Both the position numbers and the translations under genes were made by a program. From Pontibacterium sp964228735 (GTDB lineage Bacteria; Pseudomonadota; Gammaproteobacteria; Pseudomonadales; Balneatricaceae), in contig NZ_CAXRBQ010000007.1 of the NCBI RefSeq assembly GCF_964228735.1, positions 9,196 to 73,195 of the forward strand: 64,000 nt of DNA, written 5' to 3'. The notes beneath the pieces were generated by a model. The model was not told the DNA's origin. It saw only the letters and a list, made by a program, of their open reading frames with translations, and did not search any database. The number at the start of each line of letters is the position of its first letter. The stretch's first letter is position 1. Below, piece after piece: positions 15,880 to 24,554 of the stretch.

Positions 15880-17007
15880 ATGGCGAAAGAAATTGAGTTG
15901 AAACTGAGTGTCAGCCGACACCACATTGAATCCCTGAAGCAGCAACCGCTGTTCAAATCTCCACAGGTGGTCGATCAGGGCGCTAAGGCGTTAACGAACA
16001 TCTATTTTGATACGCCAGAACAGGACCTGACCCAGGCACGGGTCGCGTTGCGCATTCGCGAGAAAGAGGGGCGTTACATCCAGACCTTGAAAACCAGCGG
16101 TGTGGCCGAAGGTGGTCTGCATCAGCGCGGTGAGTGGGAATGGTATGTGGACACCCCAGAGCTGAATTTTGAACTGCTCCAGCAGGCCGAATGGCCGGAA
16201 CACCTGAACACTCCTGAGTTGCAAGCGAAAATTAAACCGGTATTTGCCACCGATTTTGTACGTAATACCTGGATCTACGACAGCGTAGATGCGGCCGGTG
16301 AGCGCTTGTTGATTGAGATCGCGCTGGATCAGGGCCAGGCTTGGGTGGGGCAGGGCGATGAACGCAGACACGATGATATCTGCGAGCTTGAGCTTGAACT
16401 GATGGACGGTAATCCGGCACACCTGTTTGAGGTGGCGTTGGAGCTGGGTAAACAGATCCCACTGTTGAGTTCCGATATCAGCAAAGCACAGCGTGGTTAT
16501 CGCCTTTGCAATCCGGATGGCTATCAGGTGCGTGAACCTGAGATCAGCTTTATGGATGAGGCGACGATGGAGCTGGCGTTCTGCCAGATGTTGCAGCGTG
16601 AGCTGATGCTGTGGCCTCAGTACTTGGAAGCCTGGCAGTTCACCCGTGACTGGAGATATGTGACTGCGGCGCTGGAATCCTTGCGCAACATCGGCGGTTT
16701 GTACGAGAGCTTCAGTGACATCATCCCGGCTGATCCGGAAGGGGACCTGGACCAACTCCTCACCAAGTTGATTCGCCAACTGCGTGATGTCGATGCTTGG
16801 CACCGTACTGCCAGCTTGATGAACGGAAACGGTAAAGCGTGGCAGGCGGAGGCGCAAAAACGTGCTGAAGACCGGATGTTGGTGCTGCTGCAAACGGTCG
16901 GCTTGGGACAGATCGCACTAAAAATCGCCCATCAGTTGGTCTCTCTGAGCTGGCGTGAGCGCTGGAGCGACGAGCATCAGGCACGGGCGCAACAGCCATT
17001 AAATTGA
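15880..17007 (+). CDS. CYTH-domain inorganic triphosphatase (YgiF-like)
   Basis: 375 residues. The CYTH domain (1 to about 200) opens with EIELKLSV, the ExExK signature. Basic tunnel residues appear in ALRIREKEGRYIQTLKTSG, and acidic ones in DICELELELMDG. The C-terminal 170 residues are helical and resemble a shortened CHAD domain (QLLTKLIRQLRDVDAWHRT); E. coli YgiF is about 433 residues. The enzyme hydrolyses inorganic tripolyphosphate in E. coli. It precedes glnE, as in enterics, which supports orthology. Confidence 0.88.
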   Translation: MAKEIELKLSVSRHHIESLKQQPLFKSPQVVDQGAKALTNIYFDTPEQDLTQARVALRIREKEGRYIQTLKTSGVAEGGLHQRGEWEWYVDTPELNFELLQQAEWPEHLNTPELQAKIKPVFATDFVRNTWIYDSVDAAGERLLIEIALDQGQAWVGQGDERRHDDICELELELMDGNPAHLFEVALELGKQIPLLSSDISKAQRGYRLCNPDGYQVREPEISFMDEATMELAFCQMLQRELMLWPQYLEAWQFTRDWRYVTAALESLRNIGGLYESFSDIIPADPEGDLDQLLTKLIRQLRDVDAWHRTASLMNGNGKAWQAEAQKRAEDRMLVLLQTVGLGQIALKIAHQLVSLSWRERWSDEHQARAQQPLN

Positions 17008-17055
17008 GCGTGACGAAGCTCATGACCCGGCTTGCCGAACTCTGGTAGGCTGGGA

Positions 17056-17101
17056 GCATATCCGGTGTGTTCAGAGCATTCACGTAATACACCGGATATG
17101 C
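17056..17101. repeat. Perfect 13-bp inverted repeat before glnE
   Basis: GCATATCCGGTGT at 17056-17068 is exactly repeated in inverse as ACACCGGATATGC at 17089-17101, with a 20-base spacer. It lies between ygiF and glnE and has no following T-run, so it is not a standard terminator. It may be an RNA hairpin in the glnE leader or a protein-binding site. Confidence 0.8.
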
Positions 17102-17154
17102 AGATGACACCGGGCGTTGACCTGATAGAGCCCATACTGGAGAGCACACGGAAC

Positions 17155-20055
17155 ATGTACACACCCAATACCGACCTGGTTATCGAGCCCCTCCACCCGC
17201 TGTTGCAACAGAACTGGCAGCGAATCGAAGACAAATTAAATGACGTTGAAGGGATCTCCCCGGAATTGCTGGCCGATCTGACCCGCGTGGTCGTTGGCAG
17301 TGATTTTGTTGCCGACCAGTTGGGGCGCTCTCCGGTATTGCTGCAGGATCTGCTCAGCGGTGAAGACCTGCTGCGCCGTTATGATGAAGATTACTACCAC
17401 ACGGAACTGAATAACCGTTTGGCAGCGGTGGAGGATGAGAATGCCCTGCACCGCGTACTGCGTCAGTTCCGTAACCGTGAACAGGTGCGCATCATCTGGC
17501 GTGACCTGACCCGCCGCGCAGAGATGCGCGAAACCACCCGCGACCTCTCCAATATGGCCGACGCCTGTATCGATGGTGCATTGAACTGGCTTTATGTCTC
17601 GGCTTGTGAGCGCTTTGGTACACCGCACGGTATCGGTGCCAGTGGCGAACGCGAACAGCAGCGCCTGGTGGTGTTGGGGATGGGTAAGCTGGGCGCGTAC
17701 GAGCTCAACCTCAGCTCCGATATCGACCTGATCTTCTGCTTCCCGGAAAACGGCCAGACCGACGGCGAGAAAAAGTGCCTGGAAAACCAGGACTTCTTTA
17801 TTCGTCTGGGTAAAAAGCTGATCCAGGCACTGGATAACATGACGGTAGACGGTTTTGTGTTCAGGGTGGATATGCGCCTGCGTCCATTTGGTTCCGCGTC
17901 TCCGCTGGCGGCCAGCTTCGACGCGATGGAGCTGTACTACCAGGAGCAGGGCCGCGACTGGGAACGTTACGCTATGATCAAGGCGCGTGTGGTGGCCGGC
18001 GATAAAGAGGCCGGTGCCGACCTGATGGCCCGCCTGCGTCCGTTTGTGTACCGCAAATACATCGACTTCAGTGCCTTTGAGTCCCTGCGTGATATGAAGG
18101 AGATGATCAACCGGGAAGTGCGCCGCAAGGGCCGTGAGCAGAACGTGAAACTCGGCTCGGGTGGTATCCGTGAGGTTGAGTTTATTGCCCAGGCGTTCCA
18201 GTTGATCCGCGGTGGTCGCGATAACCGCCTGCAGCAGCGAGAGCTGTGCAATATTCTGCCGGTGTTACCCGATTCCGTAGGTATGCCGGAGGAAGCCGTT
18301 GACGATCTGATGAAAGCATACGAATTCCTGCGTAACGCTGAACATGCGATCCAGGCGGTGGCGGATCGTCAGACCCAGGAACTGCCAATGGATGAAGCGG
18401 AGCAGTTACGACTGGCGTTCAGCATGGGTTTCGAGGATTGGGACAGTTTCTACAATCAGCTGGAAGCGCATCGTGCTGATGTGCGGCGCCACTTCGCCGA
18501 CGTTATTGCCCCGGCTGAGCAGGACGAAGAGAAGGAGGACGACCACTCCGCCGAGTGGCTGGAGCTTTGGGATGGCACGCTGGAGGATGAGCATGCGCTG
18601 ACATACCTGGGTGAGGCTGGATTTGACGACGCAGGCGCCGCCTACAAACAGCTGGTGGACCTGCGTGAATCCCGTACTGTAGTGATGTTGCAGCAGATCG
18701 GTCTGGAACGTCTGCGGGCCGTACTGCCGGCGTTGCTGGAGCAGGTCTCGCACACCGATAACGCTTCTGAAACCCTCGCCCGTGTATTGAAGTTGGTAAG
18801 CGCCGTGTTGCGCCGCTCCGCGTATCTGGTGTTGTTGGCGGAAAATCCGGGGGCTCTGAAGCAGCTGGTACGTCTCTGCTCGGCCAGTGCCTGGTTCTCC
18901 GAGCAGCTGGCGAAACAGCCGATCCTGCTGGATGAGCTGATTGATCAGCGTACTTTGTACACCCCACCGGATAAGGAGCAGATCCGTAACGAGCTGCGCC
19001 AGCAACTGCTGCGTATCCCGGAGGAGGATACCGAGCAGTTGATGGAAGCGCTGCGTTACTTCAAGAATGCAGTTACCCTGCGTGTGGCCGCATCTGAGAT
19101 CACTGGTGCGTTGCCGCTGATGAAAGTGAGTGATTACCTCACCTGGACCGCCGAAGCTATCTTGAATGTGGTGTTGGAGATCGCCTGGCGTAACCTGTCT
19201 GAGAAGCATGGCGTGCCGATGCAGTCGCAGGGTGTACCGTGCGATCCGAACTTCATCATTATCGGTTACGGTAAAGTAGGCGGTATCGAACTCTCTTACG
19301 GCTCTGATCTGGATCTGGTGTTTATCCACAACGCCGATCCGAACCTGTTTACCGACGGTGAGAAGCAGATCGCTAACTCAGTGTTCTTCACCCGTCTGGG
19401 GCAGCGCATTATCCATATCCTCAACACCTTTACCCCGTCTGGTCAGCTGTACGAGGTGGATATGCGTCTGCGTCCGTCCGGTAACTCCGGCTTGCTGGTA
19501 AGTTCGCTGAAGGCATTCACCGACTATCAGCAAAAAGAGGCCTGGACCTGGGAACACCAAGCACTGGTGCGTGCCCGTGTGGTCGCGGGTGATCCTAAAC
19601 TGCAGCAGGCGTTTGAAGCGGTACGTGCTGAGATTCTTTCGGCAGAGCGCGATAAGACCGAGCTGAAGAAAGAGGTGGTGGAGATGCGTCAAAAGATGCG
19701 TGACCACCTGGGTAGCAAGAACACCGAAAATACTGAGAACCCAGTGTTCCACCTCAAGCAGGATCGCGGCGGCATTGTGGATATCGAGTTCATGACCCAG
19801 TACTGCGTGCTGGCGAATGCGCACGAATACGCATCCCTCACCGAATTCACCGACAATATCCGTATCCTCGAAGGTGCAGAGGCCTGTGGTTTGATGCCTG
19901 CGGAGGAAGCGCAAAGGCTGCGCGAAGCGTACATCGAATTCCGCTCTGTAGGGCACAGCCTGACCTTGCAGGAGCGATCCAACGAGATTAGCGATGATGA
20001 GCTGCGCGACAGTCGCGAGTTTGTGGCTGCCAGCTGGGATAAGCTGCTGGGCTGA
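17155..20055 (+). CDS. glnE: Bifunctional glutamine synthetase adenylyltransferase/deadenylase
   Basis: 966 residues (E. coli 946). Two nucleotidyltransferase domains are visible: the N-terminal deadenylase with SSDIDLIF from residue 187 and VDMRLRPFG, and the C-terminal adenylylase with GSDLDLVF from about residue 716 and VDMRLRPSG. Each is followed by a helical GlnD/PII-UTase-type domain (YYQEQGRDWERYAMIKAR; KEAWTWEHQALVRARVV). It adds or removes AMP on glutamine synthetase according to PII status. The start at 17155 gives the family N-terminus, although the ribosome-binding site is poorly spaced; ATG 17098 is an alternative. Confidence 0.96.
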   Translation: MYTPNTDLVIEPLHPLLQQNWQRIEDKLNDVEGISPELLADLTRVVVGSDFVADQLGRSPVLLQDLLSGEDLLRRYDEDYYHTELNNRLAAVEDENALHRVLRQFRNREQVRIIWRDLTRRAEMRETTRDLSNMADACIDGALNWLYVSACERFGTPHGIGASGEREQQRLVVLGMGKLGAYELNLSSDIDLIFCFPENGQTDGEKKCLENQDFFIRLGKKLIQALDNMTVDGFVFRVDMRLRPFGSASPLAASFDAMELYYQEQGRDWERYAMIKARVVAGDKEAGADLMARLRPFVYRKYIDFSAFESLRDMKEMINREVRRKGREQNVKLGSGGIREVEFIAQAFQLIRGGRDNRLQQRELCNILPVLPDSVGMPEEAVDDLMKAYEFLRNAEHAIQAVADRQTQELPMDEAEQLRLAFSMGFEDWDSFYNQLEAHRADVRRHFADVIAPAEQDEEKEDDHSAEWLELWDGTLEDEHALTYLGEAGFDDAGAAYKQLVDLRESRTVVMLQQIGLERLRAVLPALLEQVSHTDNASETLARVLKLVSAVLRRSAYLVLLAENPGALKQLVRLCSASAWFSEQLAKQPILLDELIDQRTLYTPPDKEQIRNELRQQLLRIPEEDTEQLMEALRYFKNAVTLRVAASEITGALPLMKVSDYLTWTAEAILNVVLEIAWRNLSEKHGVPMQSQGVPCDPNFIIIGYGKVGGIELSYGSDLDLVFIHNADPNLFTDGEKQIANSVFFTRLGQRIIHILNTFTPSGQLYEVDMRLRPSGNSGLLVSSLKAFTDYQQKEAWTWEHQALVRARVVAGDPKLQQAFEAVRAEILSAERDKTELKKEVVEMRQKMRDHLGSKNTENTENPVFHLKQDRGGIVDIEFMTQYCVLANAHEYASLTEFTDNIRILEGAEACGLMPAEEAQRLREAYIEFRSVGHSLTLQERSNEISDDELRDSREFVAASWDKLLG

Positions 20056-20077
20056 TCAGCAGTCCTGATCCAAGAAC

Positions 20078-20109
20078 AAAAAAGCCAGACGTTATGTCTG
20101 GCTTTTTTA
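20078..20109. terminator. Bidirectional terminator between glnE and ilvE
   Basis: AAAAAAGCCAGAC-GTTAT-GTCTGGCTTTTTT has a perfect stem with an A-run on one side and a T-run on the other. It serves glnE (plus) and ilvE (minus), which converge here. Confidence 0.88.
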
Positions 20110-20154
20110 CATCTGAGTACTTAAACCCAGATCTTACTCTGTAGAGTGTCGTGA

Positions 20155-21150
20155 TTAAACGCTGGTCAACCAGCCGTGGGTGTCTTCCGCTTCACCCCAC
20201 TGGATTGCGTTTAGTGCGGTACGCAGTTTCACGGTGGTTTCACCGATGCCGCCGTTACCTACGTCGATCTCCTGGCCGTGGTGGATCAGGGTTCCAACTG
20301 GTGCCAGTACAGCTGCGGTACCGGAGAGTGCTGCTTCACAGCCTGGCTTCTTCGCGCGCTCCAACAGCTCGTCTACGCTCAGTTCACGCTCTTGTACGTC
20401 CATACCCATGTCGCGGGCGATGGTCAGTATGGAGTCACGGGTCACTCCGTGCAGGAAGCTTGCATCCAGTGCTTTAGTGATCAGTTCGTTACCGTCGATC
20501 AAAAGGAAGTTCGCTGCGCCGGTTTCCTGTACGTCGCCGTTCGGGCAGAACAGAACCTGGTCGGCCTGTACTTCTGCACGGGCGTGCATGATCGGCTGCA
20601 GGGCCGCGGCGTAGTTACCACCACTCTTCACCATGCCCATGTGCGGTGGGCAGCGCATGTTCTGATCTTCGATCAGCAGGCGCAGAGCCTTGTCCCCACC
20701 GGCAAAGTAGTCGCCTACCGGAGACAGCAATACGTACTGACAGGAGGTCAGGGACGGAACCGCGGCTTTACCGATCGCAGGCTCAGTACCGAAGTGGGTC
20801 GGACGGATGTACATGGAGCCAGGTGCTTCCGGTACTTCGTCCGCAAAACGCGCCACGATATCGCGGATCATCATGGCGGTGACGTCTTTGTTGATCTCCG
20901 GCAGACCCAGCAGTGCTGAACTCTGGGCAAAACGGTCGACGTTTTTGTCCATGCGGAAGATCTTGATGGAGCCATCCTTGTGGCGGAACGCTTTCAGGCC
21001 TTCAAAGCAGGTACTGGAGTAGTGCAACACATGGGCGCCCGGGTGCAACTGGATGCTGTCGCTGGAGACGACTTCGGTCTCGCTCCAGTTAGAGCCATCA
21101 AACCAGGAAATTGCCATTTCTGGCATAAACACGGAACCAAATGCTGTCAT
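20155..21150 (-). CDS. ilvE: Branched-chain amino acid aminotransferase (type II)
   Basis: 331 residues. A PLP fold-type IV enzyme that interconverts branched-chain keto acids and amino acids with glutamate. The PLP lysine is Lys175 in MGMVKSGGNYAAAL, and the cofactor-binding Glu is in DVQETGAANFLLID. LHYSSTCFEGLKAFRHKDGS, at about residues 43-62, marks the type II (BCAT-like) group rather than the enteric 309-residue IlvE. TAGGA precedes the start by seven bases. It completes valine, isoleucine and leucine synthesis with ilvD at the other end of this region. Confidence 0.93.
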   Translation of the reverse strand: MTAFGSVFMPEMAISWFDGSNWSETEVVSSDSIQLHPGAHVLHYSSTCFEGLKAFRHKDGSIKIFRMDKNVDRFAQSSALLGLPEINKDVTAMMIRDIVARFADEVPEAPGSMYIRPTHFGTEPAIGKAAVPSLTSCQYVLLSPVGDYFAGGDKALRLLIEDQNMRCPPHMGMVKSGGNYAAALQPIMHARAEVQADQVLFCPNGDVQETGAANFLLIDGNELITKALDASFLHGVTRDSILTIARDMGMDVQERELSVDELLERAKKPGCEAALSGTAAVLAPVGTLIHHGQEIDVGNGGIGETTVKLRTALNAIQWGEAEDTHGWLTSV

Positions 21151-21407
21151 GTGAAGCGTCCTACTAAAAGCGGGTTAGGTGAAAACGTTCCAGATGAATC
21201 GGAACGGGAGAAACTTAGCGGTTCTCGCCCAAGCCTGTTGATTTTAAGCATCTTGGCAAAAAATGGAATTCCCAGATGCAGAAAATCGTTACGTCCAGCG
21301 CGATTACTGGGTGTTTTGTGGGGATTTTAGTATCATTGCCGCATTGAAAACGGTCACAGCGCCGCTGTAACCAATCCCAGCCCCACTATTTGCCAAGCAG
21401 GTCCGCT

Positions 21408-22295
21408 TTGACACAGATCTGGATTATCAGTGATGGAAAACCGGGACATCTGAACCAGAGTCTCGGACTGGCGGAGGCGCTGCAGCGTCAGATCCCCGAT
21501 GTGCATATCGAAACCAAACCCGCGTTAACCCGAACCGCTGCACTGAAATTGCTGTGCCTGGGCGGAGCGGATGGAAAGCCAGATCTGCTGATCGGTGCAG
21601 GGCATCGCACCCATCTGAGTCTGCTGGCTTATAAGCGCGCAACCTGTGCGCCTGCTGTGTTGATGATGAAACCGTCTTTGCCGATGGGTTGGTTTGATCT
21701 CTGTTTGATTCCGAAGCATGACGAGCCGGGTGAGCGTACAAATGTGGTGCTGACAGATGGGGCTCTGAACCGGATGCAGTCAATGGCTGAGCGTGAGCCA
21801 GATAGCAAAGGGATGATCCTGATCGGTGGGCTGTCCAAGCATTTTGGCTGGGATGACCAGCTTCTGGTTGATCAACTCAAAGCGATTGTGGATGGCTCAA
21901 TACCCTGGTTGTTGACCACATCACGCCGTACACCGGAGAGCTTTTTGCCACTGGTACAGCAGGCAGAATTACCGAATCTGGAGATCGTGCCCTTTGAACA
22001 GACCGGTCCTGGCTGGCTGGGTAAGCATCTGCCGCAGGCAGAACAGTGTTGGGTGAGTGGCGACAGCGTATCGATGGTGTTTGAGTCGCTCACCGCTGGA
22101 TCTGCCGTAGGAATCTTGGAACTTCCACCGCAGGCGAGCAATCGTATTACCCGCGGCTTGCAGCTGTTGATTGATAATCATAAGGTCACCCCGTTTAGTC
22201 GTTGGCAGGAGAGCCGTTTGCTGCCATTGCCCGAAACGCCATTTAACGAAGCAGAGCGCTGCGCAGAACTGGTCCGCAAGAGGTTGTTGTCATGA
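21408..22295 (+). CDS. ELM1-family (mitochondrial fission ELM1-like) protein at head of LPS locus
   Basis: About 295 residues. IWIISDGKPGHLNQSLGLAEAL is the start typical of the bacterial ELM1/DUF1022 family, thought to be GT-B glycosyltransferase-like. A C-terminal nucleotide-sugar-like region has WVSGDSVSMVFESLTAGSAV. No ATG is available. TTG at 21408 after AGCAGG is preferred; TTG at 21390 would add six residues. The stop overlaps the GT4 start by four bases (ATGA), so it is the first gene of the LPS operon. The substrate is unknown; the name reflects homology, not a mitochondrial role. Confidence 0.8.
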   Translation: MTQIWIISDGKPGHLNQSLGLAEALQRQIPDVHIETKPALTRTAALKLLCLGGADGKPDLLIGAGHRTHLSLLAYKRATCAPAVLMMKPSLPMGWFDLCLIPKHDEPGERTNVVLTDGALNRMQSMAEREPDSKGMILIGGLSKHFGWDDQLLVDQLKAIVDGSIPWLLTTSRRTPESFLPLVQQAELPNLEIVPFEQTGPGWLGKHLPQAEQCWVSGDSVSMVFESLTAGSAVGILELPPQASNRITRGLQLLIDNHKVTPFSRWQESRLLPLPETPFNEAERCAELVRKRLLS

Positions 22296-23404
22296 AGGTT
22301 GTACAGTTATTGCCGGATCTGGATGGCGGCGGCGTTGAACGTGGCACGCTGGAAGTTGCTGAAGAGCTGGTGAAGCGTGGCCACGAATCGATTGTGATCT
22401 CGGCGGGAGGCCGCATGGTGAAACAGCTTGAAGCCGAAGGCTCGCGCCATGTTACCTGGGACTTGGGTACCAAATCATTCTGGACCTTTCGACATGTCTG
22501 GGCGTTGAGGCGTTGGCTGAAACAGGAAAAGCCGGACATCCTGCATGTGCGCTCCCGCTTGCCTGCCTGGATCGCATGGTTTGCCTGGAAAGGGATGAAT
22601 CCTAATGAGCGTCCGCGTTTAGTAACCACAGTGCATGGGTTGTACTCAGTATCGAAATACAGCGGTGTCATGTGCAAAGGGGAGCGGGTGATTGCCGTTT
22701 CTAAAACCGTTGAAGCTTACATTCGCAATAACTATCCCGAAACGGATATGGGTAATGTGCGTTTAGTGTACCGTGGCATTGATCCGCAGGAATTCCCTCT
22801 GGGCTATCAGCCGTCGGAGGAATGGCTGGAAAAGTGGCGATCGGACTTTCCACAGCTTGAAGGTAAAAAGGTCATCACATTGGCAGGTCGACTGACCCGC
22901 CTCAAAGGCCATAACGATCTGATCGATATGATAAAGGTGCTGGTTGCCCAAGGAATGCCGGTACACGCTCTGATCGTAGGTGGTGAAGATGCGAAACGCA
23001 AAGCGTACGCAGAAGAACTGTACAGCCGGGTGAATGACGAAGGCTTAAGCGAGCACATTACGTTTACCGGTGCGCGTTCGGATATCCGTGATATCTACTC
23101 CGTTTCGGACCTGGTGCTGTCCTTGTCCACTAAGCCGGAGTCTTTTGGTCGCACGGTGGCAGAAGCGATTGGTCAGGGGGTGCCGGTTGTTGGGTACGAT
23201 CATGGTGGGGTTGGTGAGATTCTTACTGCGCTCTATCCTCTGGGTAAAACGCCATTGAACGACGCTGATCAGTTGGTGAAAACCGTGAGTGAGGTGCTGG
23301 AATCGGGTGTGCGGCCGCACGGTAATCCTGAGTTCCTTAAAACGACCATGTTGGATAAGACCTTGGCGGTGTATGGGGAATTAGTAAATGACTTTACTGA
23401 GTAG
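22292..23404 (+). CDS. Glycosyltransferase family 4 protein (LPS core)
   Basis: 370 residues, GT-B fold. The N-terminal acceptor half contains LDGGGVERGTLEVAEELVKR. The donor half contains KKVITLAGRLTRLKGHNDLI and the EX7E retaining motif in KPESFGRTVAEAIGQGVPVV. It is most like WaaG-type glucosyltransferases and other LPS-core GT4 enzymes that use nucleotide-sugars at the cytoplasmic face of the inner membrane. The donor and acceptor sugars cannot be told from sequence. It overlaps both neighbours: ATGA with the ELM1 gene, and 17 bases with the ligase gene. Confidence 0.9.
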   Translation: MKVVQLLPDLDGGGVERGTLEVAEELVKRGHESIVISAGGRMVKQLEAEGSRHVTWDLGTKSFWTFRHVWALRRWLKQEKPDILHVRSRLPAWIAWFAWKGMNPNERPRLVTTVHGLYSVSKYSGVMCKGERVIAVSKTVEAYIRNNYPETDMGNVRLVYRGIDPQEFPLGYQPSEEWLEKWRSDFPQLEGKKVITLAGRLTRLKGHNDLIDMIKVLVAQGMPVHALIVGGEDAKRKAYAEELYSRVNDEGLSEHITFTGARSDIRDIYSVSDLVLSLSTKPESFGRTVAEAIGQGVPVVGYDHGGVGEILTALYPLGKTPLNDADQLVKTVSEVLESGVRPHGNPEFLKTTMLDKTLAVYGELVNDFTE

Positions 23405-24551
23405 GGATTGGTTGGCAAAACACATTGTTTGGTTCCCCGTGCTGGTGGTGTGTGGATATCAAGTGGGGCGCGGAGTTGGCAATACACTGCTGGGGTTGTT
23501 TGCATTGGTAGGGCTCTTGGTATTCCTTCCTCGTGTTTCAGTCGTGATACATCGATGTCGCCTTCTTTCTTTTTTGTATCTTGCGTTTATCGCTGTTTTT
23601 TTAGGTTCGACGCTGCTATCTCCAACAGGCGACCAAAATTTTAAGTACTTGATAGCGTATGTTTTGGCTAGTTCAGTGCTTCTGCAACTTCAAGTATATA
23701 GGTTAACAATCAATGCCCGCACTTTACAAAATGCAGGATGGATTGGCTTGTCGGCTGGTGGGGTTTTTGTAGTGCAATTCATAGCAACTGCCATTGAGAA
23801 GGGTGACGGGTTCTCCCCAGCTCATGATGTCAATGGCATGGTTGCTGCTGTTCTACTACCTTGGCTGCTGTTGTCGAGTTTTAAATACAAGTGGTGGGTG
23901 CTTAGCGGGATATTCGGATTGTTATTGGTGTCTGATAGCCGTACAGAGGTGTTATCTGTGCTTGCCGCAGTTGCGGTGTATTTTGCAGTACGTGAGCGCA
24001 GAATAGGCTTGCTTTTAATAAGTCTTCCGTTGGCGTTGCTGTTTGCAATTAGCGTGGATGCAATTATCAGCGGGAGAGCTTTGGAAGGGGGGTCTACATA
24101 CGAATTATTGAATCGTTTGAGTAGTCAGAGATTAGCAATTTGGAATCAGGTTGTTGAGCATTCTCCAGACATTAGCTGGCTGGGGAGCGGCGTATACAGC
24201 AGTGTTGGAGCAGAATTTATTCCTAAAGTTAGGCATTTTCATAATGCTTTCTTAGAGTTGTGGTTCGAAGTAGGCCCCATAGGAGGTGTTATATTCCTGC
24301 TTATGCTTGGGCATTTGGGAGTGTTGGCTGGTAATCGCTATCGCATGGTGTCAGGCGAAAATTTACATGTTTTAGCTACACTGGGAGCCGTATTTGTCTC
24401 GGTTGTAGTTGTATTGTTTCTTGATAAAGCAATGCATTCCGTTTTTGGGCGCTTTTACCTCTTTTATGTAATGGGACTCTTTTATTTGTGGAGCACACAA
24501 TTGAGTGGTGGGTGTTCTGAAAGTTTTGGCAAAGTGTCAGAGAGAGGATAG
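23388..24551 (+). CDS. O-antigen ligase family (Wzy_C) membrane protein
   Basis: 387 residues with about ten hydrophobic segments. The Wzy_C-type periplasmic signature is HFHNAFLELWFEVGPIGGVI in the C-terminal third. In this LPS-core setting it is most likely the WaaL ligase, which moves O-antigen from undecaprenyl diphosphate to lipid A-core in the periplasm. A Wzy polymerase is the alternative but would be unusual without other O-antigen genes nearby. Codon use shifts to A/T-ending codons here compared with the genes before 23 kb, as expected for a variable or transferred gene. Confidence 0.82.
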   Translation: MTLLSRDWLAKHIVWFPVLVVCGYQVGRGVGNTLLGLFALVGLLVFLPRVSVVIHRCRLLSFLYLAFIAVFLGSTLLSPTGDQNFKYLIAYVLASSVLLQLQVYRLTINARTLQNAGWIGLSAGGVFVVQFIATAIEKGDGFSPAHDVNGMVAAVLLPWLLLSSFKYKWWVLSGIFGLLLVSDSRTEVLSVLAAVAVYFAVRERRIGLLLISLPLALLFAISVDAIISGRALEGGSTYELLNRLSSQRLAIWNQVVEHSPDISWLGSGVYSSVGAEFIPKVRHFHNAFLELWFEVGPIGGVIFLLMLGHLGVLAGNRYRMVSGENLHVLATLGAVFVSVVVVLFLDKAMHSVFGRFYLFYVMGLFYLWSTQLSGGCSESFGKVSERG

Positions 24552-24554
24552 GCG

